A DNA stretch of 9,907 bases from Deltaproteobacteria bacterium (GTDB lineage Bacteria; Desulfobacterota; Desulfarculia; Adiutricales; Adiutricaceae). The stretch's first letter is position 1. Every line of letters starts with the position of its first letter. The stretch lies in assembly GCA_031277995.1 (NCBI GenBank), contig JAITLH010000050.1, positions 1 to 9,907 on the forward strand, written 5' to 3'. Position numbers and translations under genes: made by a program. Below the pieces are notes generated by a model. It searched no databases and had not been told where the DNA came from. It was given only the letters and a program-made list of their open reading frames with translations. Below, in pieces: positions 1-6,707 of this stretch.

Positions 1-44
1 AACCAAAAATCAAGGCCTGGCCGGGGCCAAAAAAACGCGATAAT

Positions 45-211
45 AACCCGTTATCGGCCAGACAATCCGAGGCCCAAAAACGAAAAATAGCCTTCATTAC
101 CAGCCGAGAGCGGCCCAACAAAAACCAAAAACAAGCGATTTTAGGTTAACCATACTCGGCCAAAAATAGACAAAAAACCCGTTTTCGGCCAAGCAAGACC
201 GGCCCCAAAAA
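45..211 (+). repeat. Imperfect direct repeat pair (45-80 and 176-211)
   Basis: Both copies open with AACCCGTT, then A or T, then TCGGCCA, and end in a GGCCC-poly-A stretch. By eye roughly 29 of 36 positions agree. They lie about 131 bases apart in non-coding DNA. Function unknown; they could be remnants of a duplicated control region or just members of the GGCC-rich degenerate repeats seen throughout the window. Confidence 0.4.
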
Positions 212-245
212 ACCCATAAATCGCCGCCTCGCCTCGGCCGGAAAA

Positions 246-274
246 TTGGCGAAAAGGGCCTTTTAGCATATTAA
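246..274 (+). promoter_or_regulatory. Candidate sigma-70 promoter for cysA
   Basis: TTGGCG at 246-251 (4 of 6 to the consensus -35) and TATTAA at 269-274 (4 of 6 to the -10) are separated by exactly 17 bases. Transcription would start about 20 bases before the cysA start codon. The TTGGC word is common in this DNA, so a chance match is quite possible. Confidence 0.3.
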
Positions 275-300
275 ACATACCAGGTTTCTTCGGGAGAAAG

Positions 301-1377
301 ATGACCATGTTCGTGGAATTAAAAGAGGTTTCCAAGACCTTTGGCGGCTTTGAGGCGGTCAAAAAAGTCAGCTTCGATCTGACCAAGGGCACCTTGGCCG
401 CTTTATTGGGCCCCAGCGGAAGCGGGAAGACGACCATTTTGCGCATGATCGCCGGGCTGGAAACGCCGGACGGTGGGGATATTTTAATCGACGGCCAGTC
501 CATAAAAAACCTTCCGCCCAGTAAAAGGGGCATCGGTTTCGTTTTTCAAAACTACGCCCTTTTTCGTTACATGACCGTCTTTGACAACATCGCCTTTGGC
601 CTCAAAACGCAGAAAGTTCCCAAGGCCAAAATCAAGGAACGCGTCCATGAACTTTTGGACTTAATCGGCCTTTCTAACCTTGGTCACCGCTATCCGGCCC
701 AGCTCTCGGGGGGCCAAAAGCAGCGCGTGGCCTTCGCCCGGGCCCTGGCCCCTTGGCCCAGGATTTTACTCTTGGATGAGCCCTTCGCCGCCATAGACGC
801 CAAGGTCCGCCGGGAGCTTCGATCCTGGCTAAGGACCATGATTATCCGCTTAAAGATAACCAGCATTTTCGTGACCCATGACCAATCCGAGGCCATCGAG
901 GTGGCCGATCGGGTCATAGTCACCAATTCCGGCCAAATCGAGCAAACCGGGGCGCCAATCGAACTCTACCGGACCCCGGCCACGCCCTTTGTGGCCCGCT
1001 TTATCGGCGACTCCACCGTGGTCGATAACTACGGCTCCCTTACCGGGTTTGACACCGCCCCGGACGGGGCCAGCTGCGCCATTAGGCCGGAATTCGTCAG
1101 CATCTTCTCCCACGAGGAGTCGATTCAGTACGAAAACAGCGTCCAAGACGCCATCGTCGAATCCTTGGCCTTTAGGGGAAACGAGCTTGAGGTGACCGTC
1201 AAAATAAATGACTTTTCCCTCACCACCGGCTACTCCCTCGAAAGGCCTTCCCTAAACGTTGGCGATCGGGTCAAGGTCCTAATCTACCGACTCTACGCCT
1301 TTGAAAACGGCCAGGCCGTTTTGGTCGGAAATCGCCTATTGGCCAACGGAGGAAGCGGCTACAACTTCCAGATATAG
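301..1377 (+). CDS. cysA: CysA: sulfate/thiosulfate ABC importer ATP-binding protein
   Basis: Cytoplasmic ATPase that powers sulfate import through a CysTW-type permease. In the 358-residue product I see Walker A GPSGSGKTT (37-45), the Q-loop Gln83 in FVFQNYALF, the ABC signature LSGGQKQR (135-142), Walker B LLLDEP (156-161) and the switch His193 in VTHDQ. The stretch through ALFRYMTVFDNIAFGL and the ELRSWLR helix matches CysA rather than other importers; the rest is a TOBE-like C-terminal domain. The D-loop reads FAAID where FGALD is usual. The start could be ATG 301 or ATG 307: GGGAG at 292-296 lies 4 bases from the first and 10 from the second, and 307 gives the family-like MFVELKEVSKTF. 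No permease or binding-protein gene is in the window. 280 bases separate it from aprA, so it may be its own transcript. Confidence 0.9.
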   Translation: MTMFVELKEVSKTFGGFEAVKKVSFDLTKGTLAALLGPSGSGKTTILRMIAGLETPDGGDILIDGQSIKNLPPSKRGIGFVFQNYALFRYMTVFDNIAFGLKTQKVPKAKIKERVHELLDLIGLSNLGHRYPAQLSGGQKQRVAFARALAPWPRILLLDEPFAAIDAKVRRELRSWLRTMIIRLKITSIFVTHDQSEAIEVADRVIVTNSGQIEQTGAPIELYRTPATPFVARFIGDSTVVDNYGSLTGFDTAPDGASCAIRPEFVSIFSHEESIQYENSVQDAIVESLAFRGNELEVTVKINDFSLTTGYSLERPSLNVGDRVKVLIYRLYAFENGQAVLVGNRLLANGGSGYNFQI

Positions 1378-1383
1378 ACCCCA

Positions 1384-1413
1384 GGCCTAGTTCTGGAAAT
1401 CGTGGGCCGTTTT
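1384..1413 (+). terminator. Weak terminator-like hairpin after cysA
   Basis: GGCCTA (1384-1389) can pair with TGGGCC (1403-1408) with one G-U pair, a 13-base loop and a following GTTTT. It lies 7 bases after the cysA stop. The stem is short, so it would be at most a weak terminator. Confidence 0.3.
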
Positions 1414-1500
1414 GGGGGAATATTTGGCGGTTTTACCTTGGGCGATGGGCCAAGGGCTTGGGTGTTTTTGTCGGTTGGCCATTTCATTGGGGCGATTATT

Positions 1501-1529
1501 TTGAAGGGTTTTTGGGATTGGGTTACAAT
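1501..1529 (+). promoter_or_regulatory. Candidate sigma-70 promoter for aprA-aprB
   Basis: TTGAAG at 1501-1506 (4 of 6) and TACAAT at 1524-1529 (5 of 6) are spaced by 17 bases, the best promoter-like pair I found in the window. It would give aprA a leader of about 120 bases that contains the 17-bp direct repeat and an attenuator-like hairpin. Confidence 0.45.
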
Positions 1530-1565
1530 GGGGCTATTATTTTAGTCAGTTAGTCACCGCGGTTG

Positions 1566-1620
1566 TTTGGCCGATTATTTGGGTCGTTTTGGGTGGCGGC
1601 TTTTTTGGCCGATTATTTGG
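1566..1620 (+). repeat. 17-bp perfect direct repeat in the aprA leader
   Basis: TTTGGCCGATTATTTGG occurs at 1566-1582 and again at 1604-1620, 38 bases apart. A partial relative (GGCGATTATTTTG) lies at 1491-1503. The repeats could bind a regulator or be part of a leader structure. They may also be another case of local GGCC-rich duplication. Confidence 0.65.
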
Positions 1621-1646
1621 CGACTTTTTTTCGCGGGTCGCTTTTT
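1620..1646 (+). terminator. Attenuator-like hairpin just before aprA
   Basis: GCGAC (1620-1624) can pair with GTCGC (1637-1641) around a 12-base loop, followed directly by TTTTT (1642-1646). It ends 11 bases before the aprA start codon, so it could stop transcription in the leader or affect ribosome access. The 5-bp stem is short. Confidence 0.3.
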
Positions 1647-1657
1647 GGTAGAAGATT

Positions 1658-3634
1658 ATGTCAGGCGATTTAGGGTTAGTACGTAGGCCTTGCGACGTGG
1701 CCATATTGGGCGGCGGGGTGGCCGGGTGTTTGGCGGCCATTCGGCTTAGCCAGCTGGGCCATAAGGTGGCCTTGGTGGAAAAGGCTTTTTTGGAAAGGAG
1801 CGGGTGTTTGGCGGCCGGGGTCAACGCCCTTAACGCTTACGTTGGGCGCGGTAAGACTCCCGAGGATTACGTCGAGTACGCCCTGTTTGACGCCCACGGG
1901 ATCGGTAGGCGTGATTTACTCTTGTCCATGGCTAGGCTCCTTAATAAGCAAGCGGACTTTTTGGAAGGGCTGGGGCTGGGCATTCATAGGGATTCGGAAG
2001 GCCGGAGGCTGGAGCGGGGCTGGAGAAATTTAAGGGTCAACGGCGAGAACTTGAAACCCCTTTTGGCCAGGGAGGTTCTAAGGTCGCCCAACGTCGAGGT
2101 TTTTGAAAGATCGACCGGGACCCATATATTAACCCTGGACAATAAGGTTTTTGGCCTGATGGCCATTAAGGCCGGTGAAGGCTTATTATTTTTCGAAACC
2201 GGGGCGGTGATCGTGGCGACCGGCGGGGCGGCCGGTTTGTATAAGTCCCAAAACCCCGCCTCCATCGGAAACGGGATTTGGTATTCGCCCTTCAATTTGG
2301 GCGGCGGGCTGGCCCTGGGCATTAGGGCCGGGGCCGAGATGACCTCGCTTGAGATGAGGTTCGTGGCCTTAAGGTGCAAAGACACCATGGCCCCCACGGG
2401 AACCTTGGCCTTGGGAGCCGGGGCCCAGCAACTTAACGGCCTGGGTTGGCCCTATGAAAGCTCGTATGGAATAACCACGTCGCGGAGGGTTTTGGCGGCC
2501 AGGAGGGAAATCGCGGCCGGGCGCGGGCCTTGCCATCTCTCGGTTAAGGCTAGTTTAGCCGTCCGGGAAGAACTCTATCGGGCTTATTTAAACATGTGCC
2601 CGGCCCAGACTTTGAAACTCTTGGAAGAAAGATGGGCTAGCCTTCGAAGCTCGGAAAAGATCGGCCGGGGGCTTAGAAAACCTTACGCCGGGCCCGGAAG
2701 TTTTGACCCGGCTTTGGCCGAGGCGGCTTTTGAGGAAGAGCTTTTGGGCTGGGCCGAGGCGGCCTTGGCCCCTGGGGGGAGCCAATGTGACGGTATTGGC
2801 GAGGGCCTAGGCCAGGGCCCTGGTCAGGGCCAAGGTCTGGGCCTGGAAGCTTTGGGCGCCGAGAGCGAGGAGACGATTAAGGTCGAGATTGGGGCCAGCG
2901 AACCGTATGTCCAGGGCGGGCATACGGCCGGGGGTTATTGGGTGGATACCCAAAGGCGAACGACCATTGGGGGCTTATGGGCCATTGGCGACGCCGCCGG
3001 CGGGGCCCCGCAAAAATACGTGACCGGAAGCATGGCCGAGGGCGAGATGGCCGCGATTAGCGTCTCGGAGACGCTTTTAAAGGGCGGCTTTGGCGGGGGC
3101 GGGGCTGACCCCACCAGGCCCGCGGCCCGGCTGGCCAGGGAAGCGGCCTGCGAACTAAGGACCAAGATCTCCAGGGAGAAAGCGAAAACCAGCCTTTTTG
3201 GGGCCAGGGAACTGACCGAGGCGCTCCAAAACGTCATGGACGTTTACGCCGGCGGGGTTTGGGCCAATTACCGCTATAACCAAAGGGAACTTAATATCGC
3301 CGCGGAAAAAATTAACGAATTAATCGAGCTGGGCGAGGGGCTGACCGCTTTTGATCAAAGGGGCCTTGTCGGATTGTGGGAAGCCAAAGACGCTTTGGTC
3401 GTGGCCAGAAGTTTAATCGCCCATCTCGGGGCCAGAAAGGAAACCCGTTGGCCGGGCTTTGGGGAGCATTCGGACTATCCGGAGTGTCGGGACGATTTTT
3501 TATGTTACGTTAACTCGGTCTTTTTGGGCGATCGCCTGGAAACTTTCCTAAGGCCTTTGGTTAAGGACGAGGTCTATGAACACCCGGGCGAAAAAATCCA
3601 TGACCCTTGCGGGGTCAGGGTAATCGGGGAGTAG
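1658..3634 (+). CDS. aprA: AprA-like adenylylsulfate (APS) reductase flavoprotein subunit
   Basis: FAD subunit predicted to reduce APS to sulfite and AMP in the cytoplasm, with electrons from the ferredoxin-like AprB encoded next. The 658-residue protein opens with the FAD-binding Rossmann motif GGGVAGC (18-24) and acidic Glu41. RFVALRCKD (234-242) resembles the AprA active-site stretch with a conserved Arg (here Arg239), and EPYVQGGH puts a His at 422 in the catalytic region. GLWAIGDAAGG (about 438-448) is the second FAD motif. These features place it in the AprA/fumarate-reductase superfamily, in the group found in sulfate-assimilating anaerobes. A Gly/Gln-rich low-complexity insert at 373-397 is unusual. 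The ribosome-binding site is weak (GGTAGAAG, 1647-1654). The aprB start follows 4 bases after its stop. A dissimilatory role is less likely because cysDN, not sat, is adjacent and no dsr or qmo genes are seen. Confidence 0.82.
   Translation: MSGDLGLVRRPCDVAILGGGVAGCLAAIRLSQLGHKVALVEKAFLERSGCLAAGVNALNAYVGRGKTPEDYVEYALFDAHGIGRRDLLLSMARLLNKQADFLEGLGLGIHRDSEGRRLERGWRNLRVNGENLKPLLAREVLRSPNVEVFERSTGTHILTLDNKVFGLMAIKAGEGLLFFETGAVIVATGGAAGLYKSQNPASIGNGIWYSPFNLGGGLALGIRAGAEMTSLEMRFVALRCKDTMAPTGTLALGAGAQQLNGLGWPYESSYGITTSRRVLAARREIAAGRGPCHLSVKASLAVREELYRAYLNMCPAQTLKLLEERWASLRSSEKIGRGLRKPYAGPGSFDPALAEAAFEEELLGWAEAALAPGGSQCDGIGEGLGQGPGQGQGLGLEALGAESEETIKVEIGASEPYVQGGHTAGGYWVDTQRRTTIGGLWAIGDAAGGAPQKYVTGSMAEGEMAAISVSETLLKGGFGGGGADPTRPAARLAREAACELRTKISREKAKTSLFGARELTEALQNVMDVYAGGVWANYRYNQRELNIAAEKINELIELGEGLTAFDQRGLVGLWEAKDALVVARSLIAHLGARKETRWPGFGEHSDYPECRDDFLCYVNSVFLGDRLETFLRPLVKDEVYEHPGEKIHDPCGVRVIGE
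2774..2848 (+). repeat. GGCC-rich low-complexity stretch inside aprA (Gly/Gln-rich insert)
   Basis: Codes for residues 373-397 of AprA, dominated by Gly, Gln and Leu (core GQGPGQGQGLGL). The DNA is a run of GGCC-containing words with an 18-bp stretch at 2827-2844 matching 16 of 18 bases of the tail of the sulfur-carrier gene at 8286-8303. It keeps the frame and probably forms a flexible surface loop. Confidence 0.65.
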
Positions 3635-3638
3635 GTTT

Positions 3639-4010
3639 ATGGGAGCCAAGGTATTTGAGGAACTTTGCCGGGGCTGCGGAAACTGTTTGACGGTTTGCCC
3701 CGGGGATTTGGTGGGCATGGCCACGGGCGAGGGGGCCAAAACAAAATTCGCCAGAATTTTGGAGCCCGAGAGGTGCTGGGGCTGCGGGGCCTGCCTTAAG
3801 GCCTGCCCTTATAGGGCCATAGGGCTGGGGTTGCACCCGGCCTTGGGGGGGCGGGGGTTGGTATTGACCGTTTTGGGGGAAGACGATAAAGGGCGGGTCT
3901 TTTTGGGTAAATCGGGTGGCGATTTGCCCAAAAGGTTAAGGTGGCAAGTTAAGGGCGAGGGTTTTTTCGAAGAAATCGTGACCGAGCCCGGGCGGCGCCG
4001 CGGGTATTGA
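3639..4010 (+). CDS. aprB: AprB-like dicluster ferredoxin, APS reductase beta subunit
   Basis: 123-residue iron-sulfur protein that should pass electrons to the FAD of AprA. Two complete [4Fe-4S] motifs are visible: Cys10-x2-Cys13-x2-Cys16-x3-Cys20-Pro and Cys46-x2-Cys49-x2-Cys52-x3-Cys56-Pro. The C-terminal part (about 65-123) has no cysteines, is basic, and is shorter than the tail of dissimilatory AprB that wraps around AprA. The start follows the aprA stop by 4 bases, with GGGGAG (3626-3631) overlapping the end of aprA as ribosome-binding site, so the two are translated together. The tight link to aprA is the main reason for calling it AprB rather than a general ferredoxin. Codons here are strongly G-rich. 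Confidence 0.78.
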   Translation: MGAKVFEELCRGCGNCLTVCPGDLVGMATGEGAKTKFARILEPERCWGCGACLKACPYRAIGLGLHPALGGRGLVLTVLGEDDKGRVFLGKSGGDLPKRLRWQVKGEGFFEEIVTEPGRRRGY

Positions 4011-4050
4011 AAAGACCCGGGGGGCCGTTTGGGCATTGGTATTTTAATTT

Positions 4051-4080
4051 CCCGGCTCCAAAGGGGGCCGGGCGGGTTTT
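4051..4080 (+). terminator. Hairpin between aprB and cysD, terminator-like
   Basis: CCCGGCTCC (4051-4059) pairs with GGGGCCGGG (4064-4072) over nine positions with one G-U pair and an AAAG loop, followed by CGGG and four T. It may partly end the aprAB transcript, or fold the leader of cysD, whose start is 13 bases further on and has no strong ribosome-binding site. Confidence 0.45.
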
Positions 4081-4092
4081 GGAATTGGGAAA

Positions 4093-4893
4093 ATGAACCA
4101 TCTTAGGGCGCTTGAGGCGCATAGCGTGTTTATCTTGAGGGAAGCCTATAGCCGGATTGGTCGGCTGGGCTTACTTTGGTCCATTGGCAAGGACTCCACG
4201 GTACTTTTGTGGCTGGCCAAGAAGGCTTTTTTTGGCCACTGCCCCTTCCCTTTCATTCACGTGGACACAAGTTACAAAATTCCCGAGATGATTGGGTTTA
4301 GGGACGAGGTGGTGGGGAGGTTGGGCTTGGAACTAATCGTTCACCAAAACAAAAAGGCGCTTTTGGAGGGCATGGGTCCGGAGAAGGGCCGTCTCGTTTG
4401 TTGCAAGGCGCTTAAGACCGAGGCCTTAAACGACATGACCAAAACCTATGGCTTTGACGGCTTAATCGTTGGGGTCAGGCGCGACGAGGAGGGCTCGAGA
4501 TCCAAGGAGAGGGTTTTTTCGGTCAGAAACGTTCGGGACGAATGGGATTACGTCAACCAGGCCCCGGAACTTTGGGGGCAATTCAAAACCGAGTTTCCCA
4601 AAGGCCATCACGTTCGGGTTCACCCCCTTCTCCAGTGGAGCGAGATCGACATTTGGCGCTATATAGAGGCCGAGGACATCCCGGTAATCGACCTTTATTT
4701 TTCCAAAAACGGCGAGCGCTATCGCAGTTTGGGCTGCGCCCCCTGCACGGCCAAAATTAAGAGCGAAGCCAAGACCGTTTCCGACATTATCGCCGAGCTG
4801 GAAAAAACCAACGTCAGCGAAAGGGCCGGGCGGGCCCAGGATCAAGAAGACGCCTACGCCATGCAAAAACTTAGGAAAGACGGGTATATGTGA
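4093..4893 (+). CDS. cysD: CysD: sulfate adenylyltransferase (ATP sulfurylase) small subunit
   Basis: With CysN it makes APS and pyrophosphate from sulfate and ATP; this is the catalytic PP-loop subunit. The 266-residue protein shows the PP-loop SIGKDST (30-36), the following HVDTSYKIPEM segment, GVRRDEEGSRSKER, the RVHPLLQWSEIDIWRYI block and the C-terminal ERYRSLGCAPCT...SERAGRAQDQE region typical of CysD. It is somewhat shorter than the roughly 300 residues of E. coli CysD, mainly at the N-terminus. The upstream region has only a weak GGGAAA site and a hairpin. The stop TGA (4891-4893) overlaps the cysN start by one base, a sign of coupled translation in keeping with the CysDN complex. Strand composition shifts inside this gene from G/T-rich to A/C-rich. 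Confidence 0.92.
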   Translation: MNHLRALEAHSVFILREAYSRIGRLGLLWSIGKDSTVLLWLAKKAFFGHCPFPFIHVDTSYKIPEMIGFRDEVVGRLGLELIVHQNKKALLEGMGPEKGRLVCCKALKTEALNDMTKTYGFDGLIVGVRRDEEGSRSKERVFSVRNVRDEWDYVNQAPELWGQFKTEFPKGHHVRVHPLLQWSEIDIWRYIEAEDIPVIDLYFSKNGERYRSLGCAPCTAKIKSEAKTVSDIIAELEKTNVSERAGRAQDQEDAYAMQKLRKDGYM

Positions 4894-6590
4894 TGGGCGA
4901 AAACGAGGGAAAACTTAAACTGGTCTTTACCGGCCACGTGGATCACGGAAAATCCACGGTCATCGGAAGGCTTCTTTTCGACACCGGATCGCTTCCCCAG
5001 GGGGCCATAGACAAGATCAAGGCCGTGACCTTGGAAAAAGGAAAAGCCTTCGAGTTTGCCTATCTACTGGACGCTTTTGAGGAAGAGAGAACCCAGGGCA
5101 TCACGATCGATACCACCCAACTGGCCTTTAAGACCAAAAAACGCGACTACGTCATCATAGACGCCCCGGGGCACGTGGAATTTTTAAAGAACATGATCTC
5201 CGGCGCGGCCGACGCCGAGGCGGCTTTTTTGGTCGTGGACGCCCAAAGGGGTTTGGAGGAGCAGTCCCGTCGCCACGCCCACATGCTCTCCATTTTGGGG
5301 GTACGGCAAACCGGCCTAATCGTAAACAAGATGGACCTGGTCGGTTTTAAGGAAAAAGTCTTTGGGGACATTACCAGGGAAGCTTGGGGCTTTTTCGATT
5401 CCTTGGGTTTGGCCAAGGGCCCCTCGATTCCCTTGGCGGCCCTCCCCGGCGATAACGTGGTCAAGCGATCGGATAACTTTTCTTGGTATAATGGGCCAAG
5501 CCTAATCGAGGCCTTGGACGATCTTAGGATCTCCCCCCGGGAAGAAAAAGATCTTAGGCTCCCCATCCAAGACGTTTACAAGTTTGACGACCGCAGGATC
5601 CTGGCCGGGCGAATCGAGTCCGGGCGCCTTAGGGTTGGGGACGAGGTGACCATCTCCCCGGGCGGCAAAAGAACCCTGGTCGCGTCATTGCCGGCCTGGC
5701 TCGATCGAGACGTCAAAGACGAGGTAGGACGCGGGGAATCGGTGGGGCTTATCGTAAAGGACGAATTTTTTAACCGCCGGGGCGACGTGGTCAGCCATGT
5801 CGGGAGGGCGCCCGAGGTGGCCGATAGTTTTTTGGCCTCGATCTTTTGGCTGGGAAAAACCCCCCTAAACCAAAACGCCCGTTACCGCTTGAAACTCGGG
5901 GCTTCCGAAACCGAGGCCCGGGTAAACGAAATAGTCCACCTCATCGACTCGACCTCCTTGGCCCCCAGGCCGGCCCAGGGCGAGATCAAACAAAACGAAG
6001 TGGCCGTGGTCGCTCTAAGGCTAAAAAAAGCCATTCCCGTGGATCTTTTCTCGAAACATACGGCCACGGGCCGATTCGTGTTACTCGACGGTTACGACGT
6101 CTCCGGCGGCGGGATAGTCACCCAAATACACTCCCGGGCCGACATCCGCCACGGCTTCGTCTTTGGGGAGCTTAAGGCCAGGTGCGAGGTTTTTGAGGAA
6201 TACTACTACAGCCTCGGCGACATGGCCGTGAACAAAGTCGATCGCCAAACCCTTAGCTACACCGTCGGGGACCCGGTGCCCCTTTCGGGCCTTAGCTACA
6301 AATATCCCGATTATTTTGACATCGTGATTTTTAGGGACCAAATGGTAGTCCAAATCAGGGCGGCCAAGGTCGATTCCCTAAAACCCTTGGCCGAATACGA
6401 TTACCAAGGCCTGCCCTTGGTTAACGGCCGCGGCTTTGGCCTTTTGGTTCAATCCCCAGACGATTGGGACCGGGCCAAGGGCGACTTTTTGGCCCAGACC
6501 CCGGAAACCGAGCCAACGGTCGCCAAGAGATGGCTGGATTTTAACGCCTATCGCCGCATCCCCATGGGCTGGAGCGATTTCGTTATCTAG
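4893..6590 (+). CDS. cysN: CysN: GTPase subunit of sulfate adenylyltransferase, with long C-terminal extension
   Basis: GTP hydrolysis by CysN drives APS formation by CysD. In the 565-residue product the GTPase domain has P-loop GHVDHGKST (14-22), ERTQGITID (65-73), DAPGH (90-94) and NKMD (145-148), followed by two EF-Tu-like beta-barrel domains ending near GRFVLLDGYDVSGGGIV (about 392-408). The P-loop reads HVDHGKS like translation factors, where E. coli CysN has SVDDGKS. After the barrels there are about 155 further residues with no APS-kinase P-loop, so this is not a CysNC fusion. The extension includes YSLGDMAVNKVDRQ and LPLVNGRGFG (507-516), and I do not recognise it. ATG 4893 is chosen because TGATG overlaps the cysD stop; GTG at 4890 is an alternative. 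CysN identity rests on both motifs and the cysD overlap. Confidence 0.88.
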   Translation: MGENEGKLKLVFTGHVDHGKSTVIGRLLFDTGSLPQGAIDKIKAVTLEKGKAFEFAYLLDAFEEERTQGITIDTTQLAFKTKKRDYVIIDAPGHVEFLKNMISGAADAEAAFLVVDAQRGLEEQSRRHAHMLSILGVRQTGLIVNKMDLVGFKEKVFGDITREAWGFFDSLGLAKGPSIPLAALPGDNVVKRSDNFSWYNGPSLIEALDDLRISPREEKDLRLPIQDVYKFDDRRILAGRIESGRLRVGDEVTISPGGKRTLVASLPAWLDRDVKDEVGRGESVGLIVKDEFFNRRGDVVSHVGRAPEVADSFLASIFWLGKTPLNQNARYRLKLGASETEARVNEIVHLIDSTSLAPRPAQGEIKQNEVAVVALRLKKAIPVDLFSKHTATGRFVLLDGYDVSGGGIVTQIHSRADIRHGFVFGELKARCEVFEEYYYSLGDMAVNKVDRQTLSYTVGDPVPLSGLSYKYPDYFDIVIFRDQMVVQIRAAKVDSLKPLAEYDYQGLPLVNGRGFGLLVQSPDDWDRAKGDFLAQTPETEPTVAKRWLDFNAYRRIPMGWSDFVI

Positions 6591-6629
6591 CCAAAAAAAA
6601 GCCGGACAAAAAGCCGCTTCGCCCCGCGA

Positions 6630-6658
6630 TTGGCTTTGGCCGGCCTTTCGATTACAAG
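6630..6658 (+). promoter_or_regulatory. Possible promoter before the sulfite reductase gene
   Basis: TTGGCT (6630-6635) and TACAAG (6653-6658), each 4 of 6 to consensus, are 17 bases apart. The 117-base gap after cysN would make room for an internal promoter. Weak evidence, given how common TTGGC is here. Confidence 0.2.
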
Positions 6659-6660
6659 GT

Positions 6661-6684
6661 CCCCGGATTCCAAAAGGGCCGGGG
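6661..6684 (+). other. Stable RNA hairpin close to the sulfite reductase ribosome-binding site
   Basis: CCCCGG (6661-6666) pairs with CCGGGG (6679-6684), with an inner TCC/GGG stem, a two-base bulge and an AAAA loop. No T-tract follows, so it is not a standard terminator. The ribosome-binding site AGGGAGG (6688-6694) lies 3 bases downstream, so the hairpin may tune translation or protect the downstream mRNA. Confidence 0.45.
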
Positions 6685-6707
6685 GCCAGGGAGGCAAAAC
6701 TTACCCT

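Larger units (their letters stand above)
1..300. other. Non-coding A/C-rich region upstream of cysA
   Basis: I see no supportable gene here. The + strand is rich in A and C, with many short CGGCCA and poly-A stretches, and stops interrupt the frames. Two imperfect direct copies of a 36-base block start with AACCCGTTWTCGGCCA, at 45-80 and 176-211. The end of the region carries a candidate promoter and the cysA ribosome-binding site. The permease and binding-protein genes that normally sit next to cysA are not in this stretch. Confidence 0.6.

Noticed and set aside
141..533. Open frame on the minus strand overlapping the start of cysA.
   Set aside because: It runs antisense to the well-supported CysA N-terminus and shows no recognisable protein features.
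1445..1504. A 19-codon open frame (MGQGLGCFCRLAISLGRLF) with two Cys codons before aprA, as a possible cysteine-sensing leader peptide.
   Set aside because: It has no ribosome-binding site and lies upstream of the best promoter candidate (1501-1529), so it would not be on that transcript; the Cys codons may be chance in G/T-rich DNA.
4890..6590. CysN as a CysNC fusion with APS kinase, suggested by its length.
   Set aside because: No second P-loop or other APS-kinase motif is present in residues 410-565.
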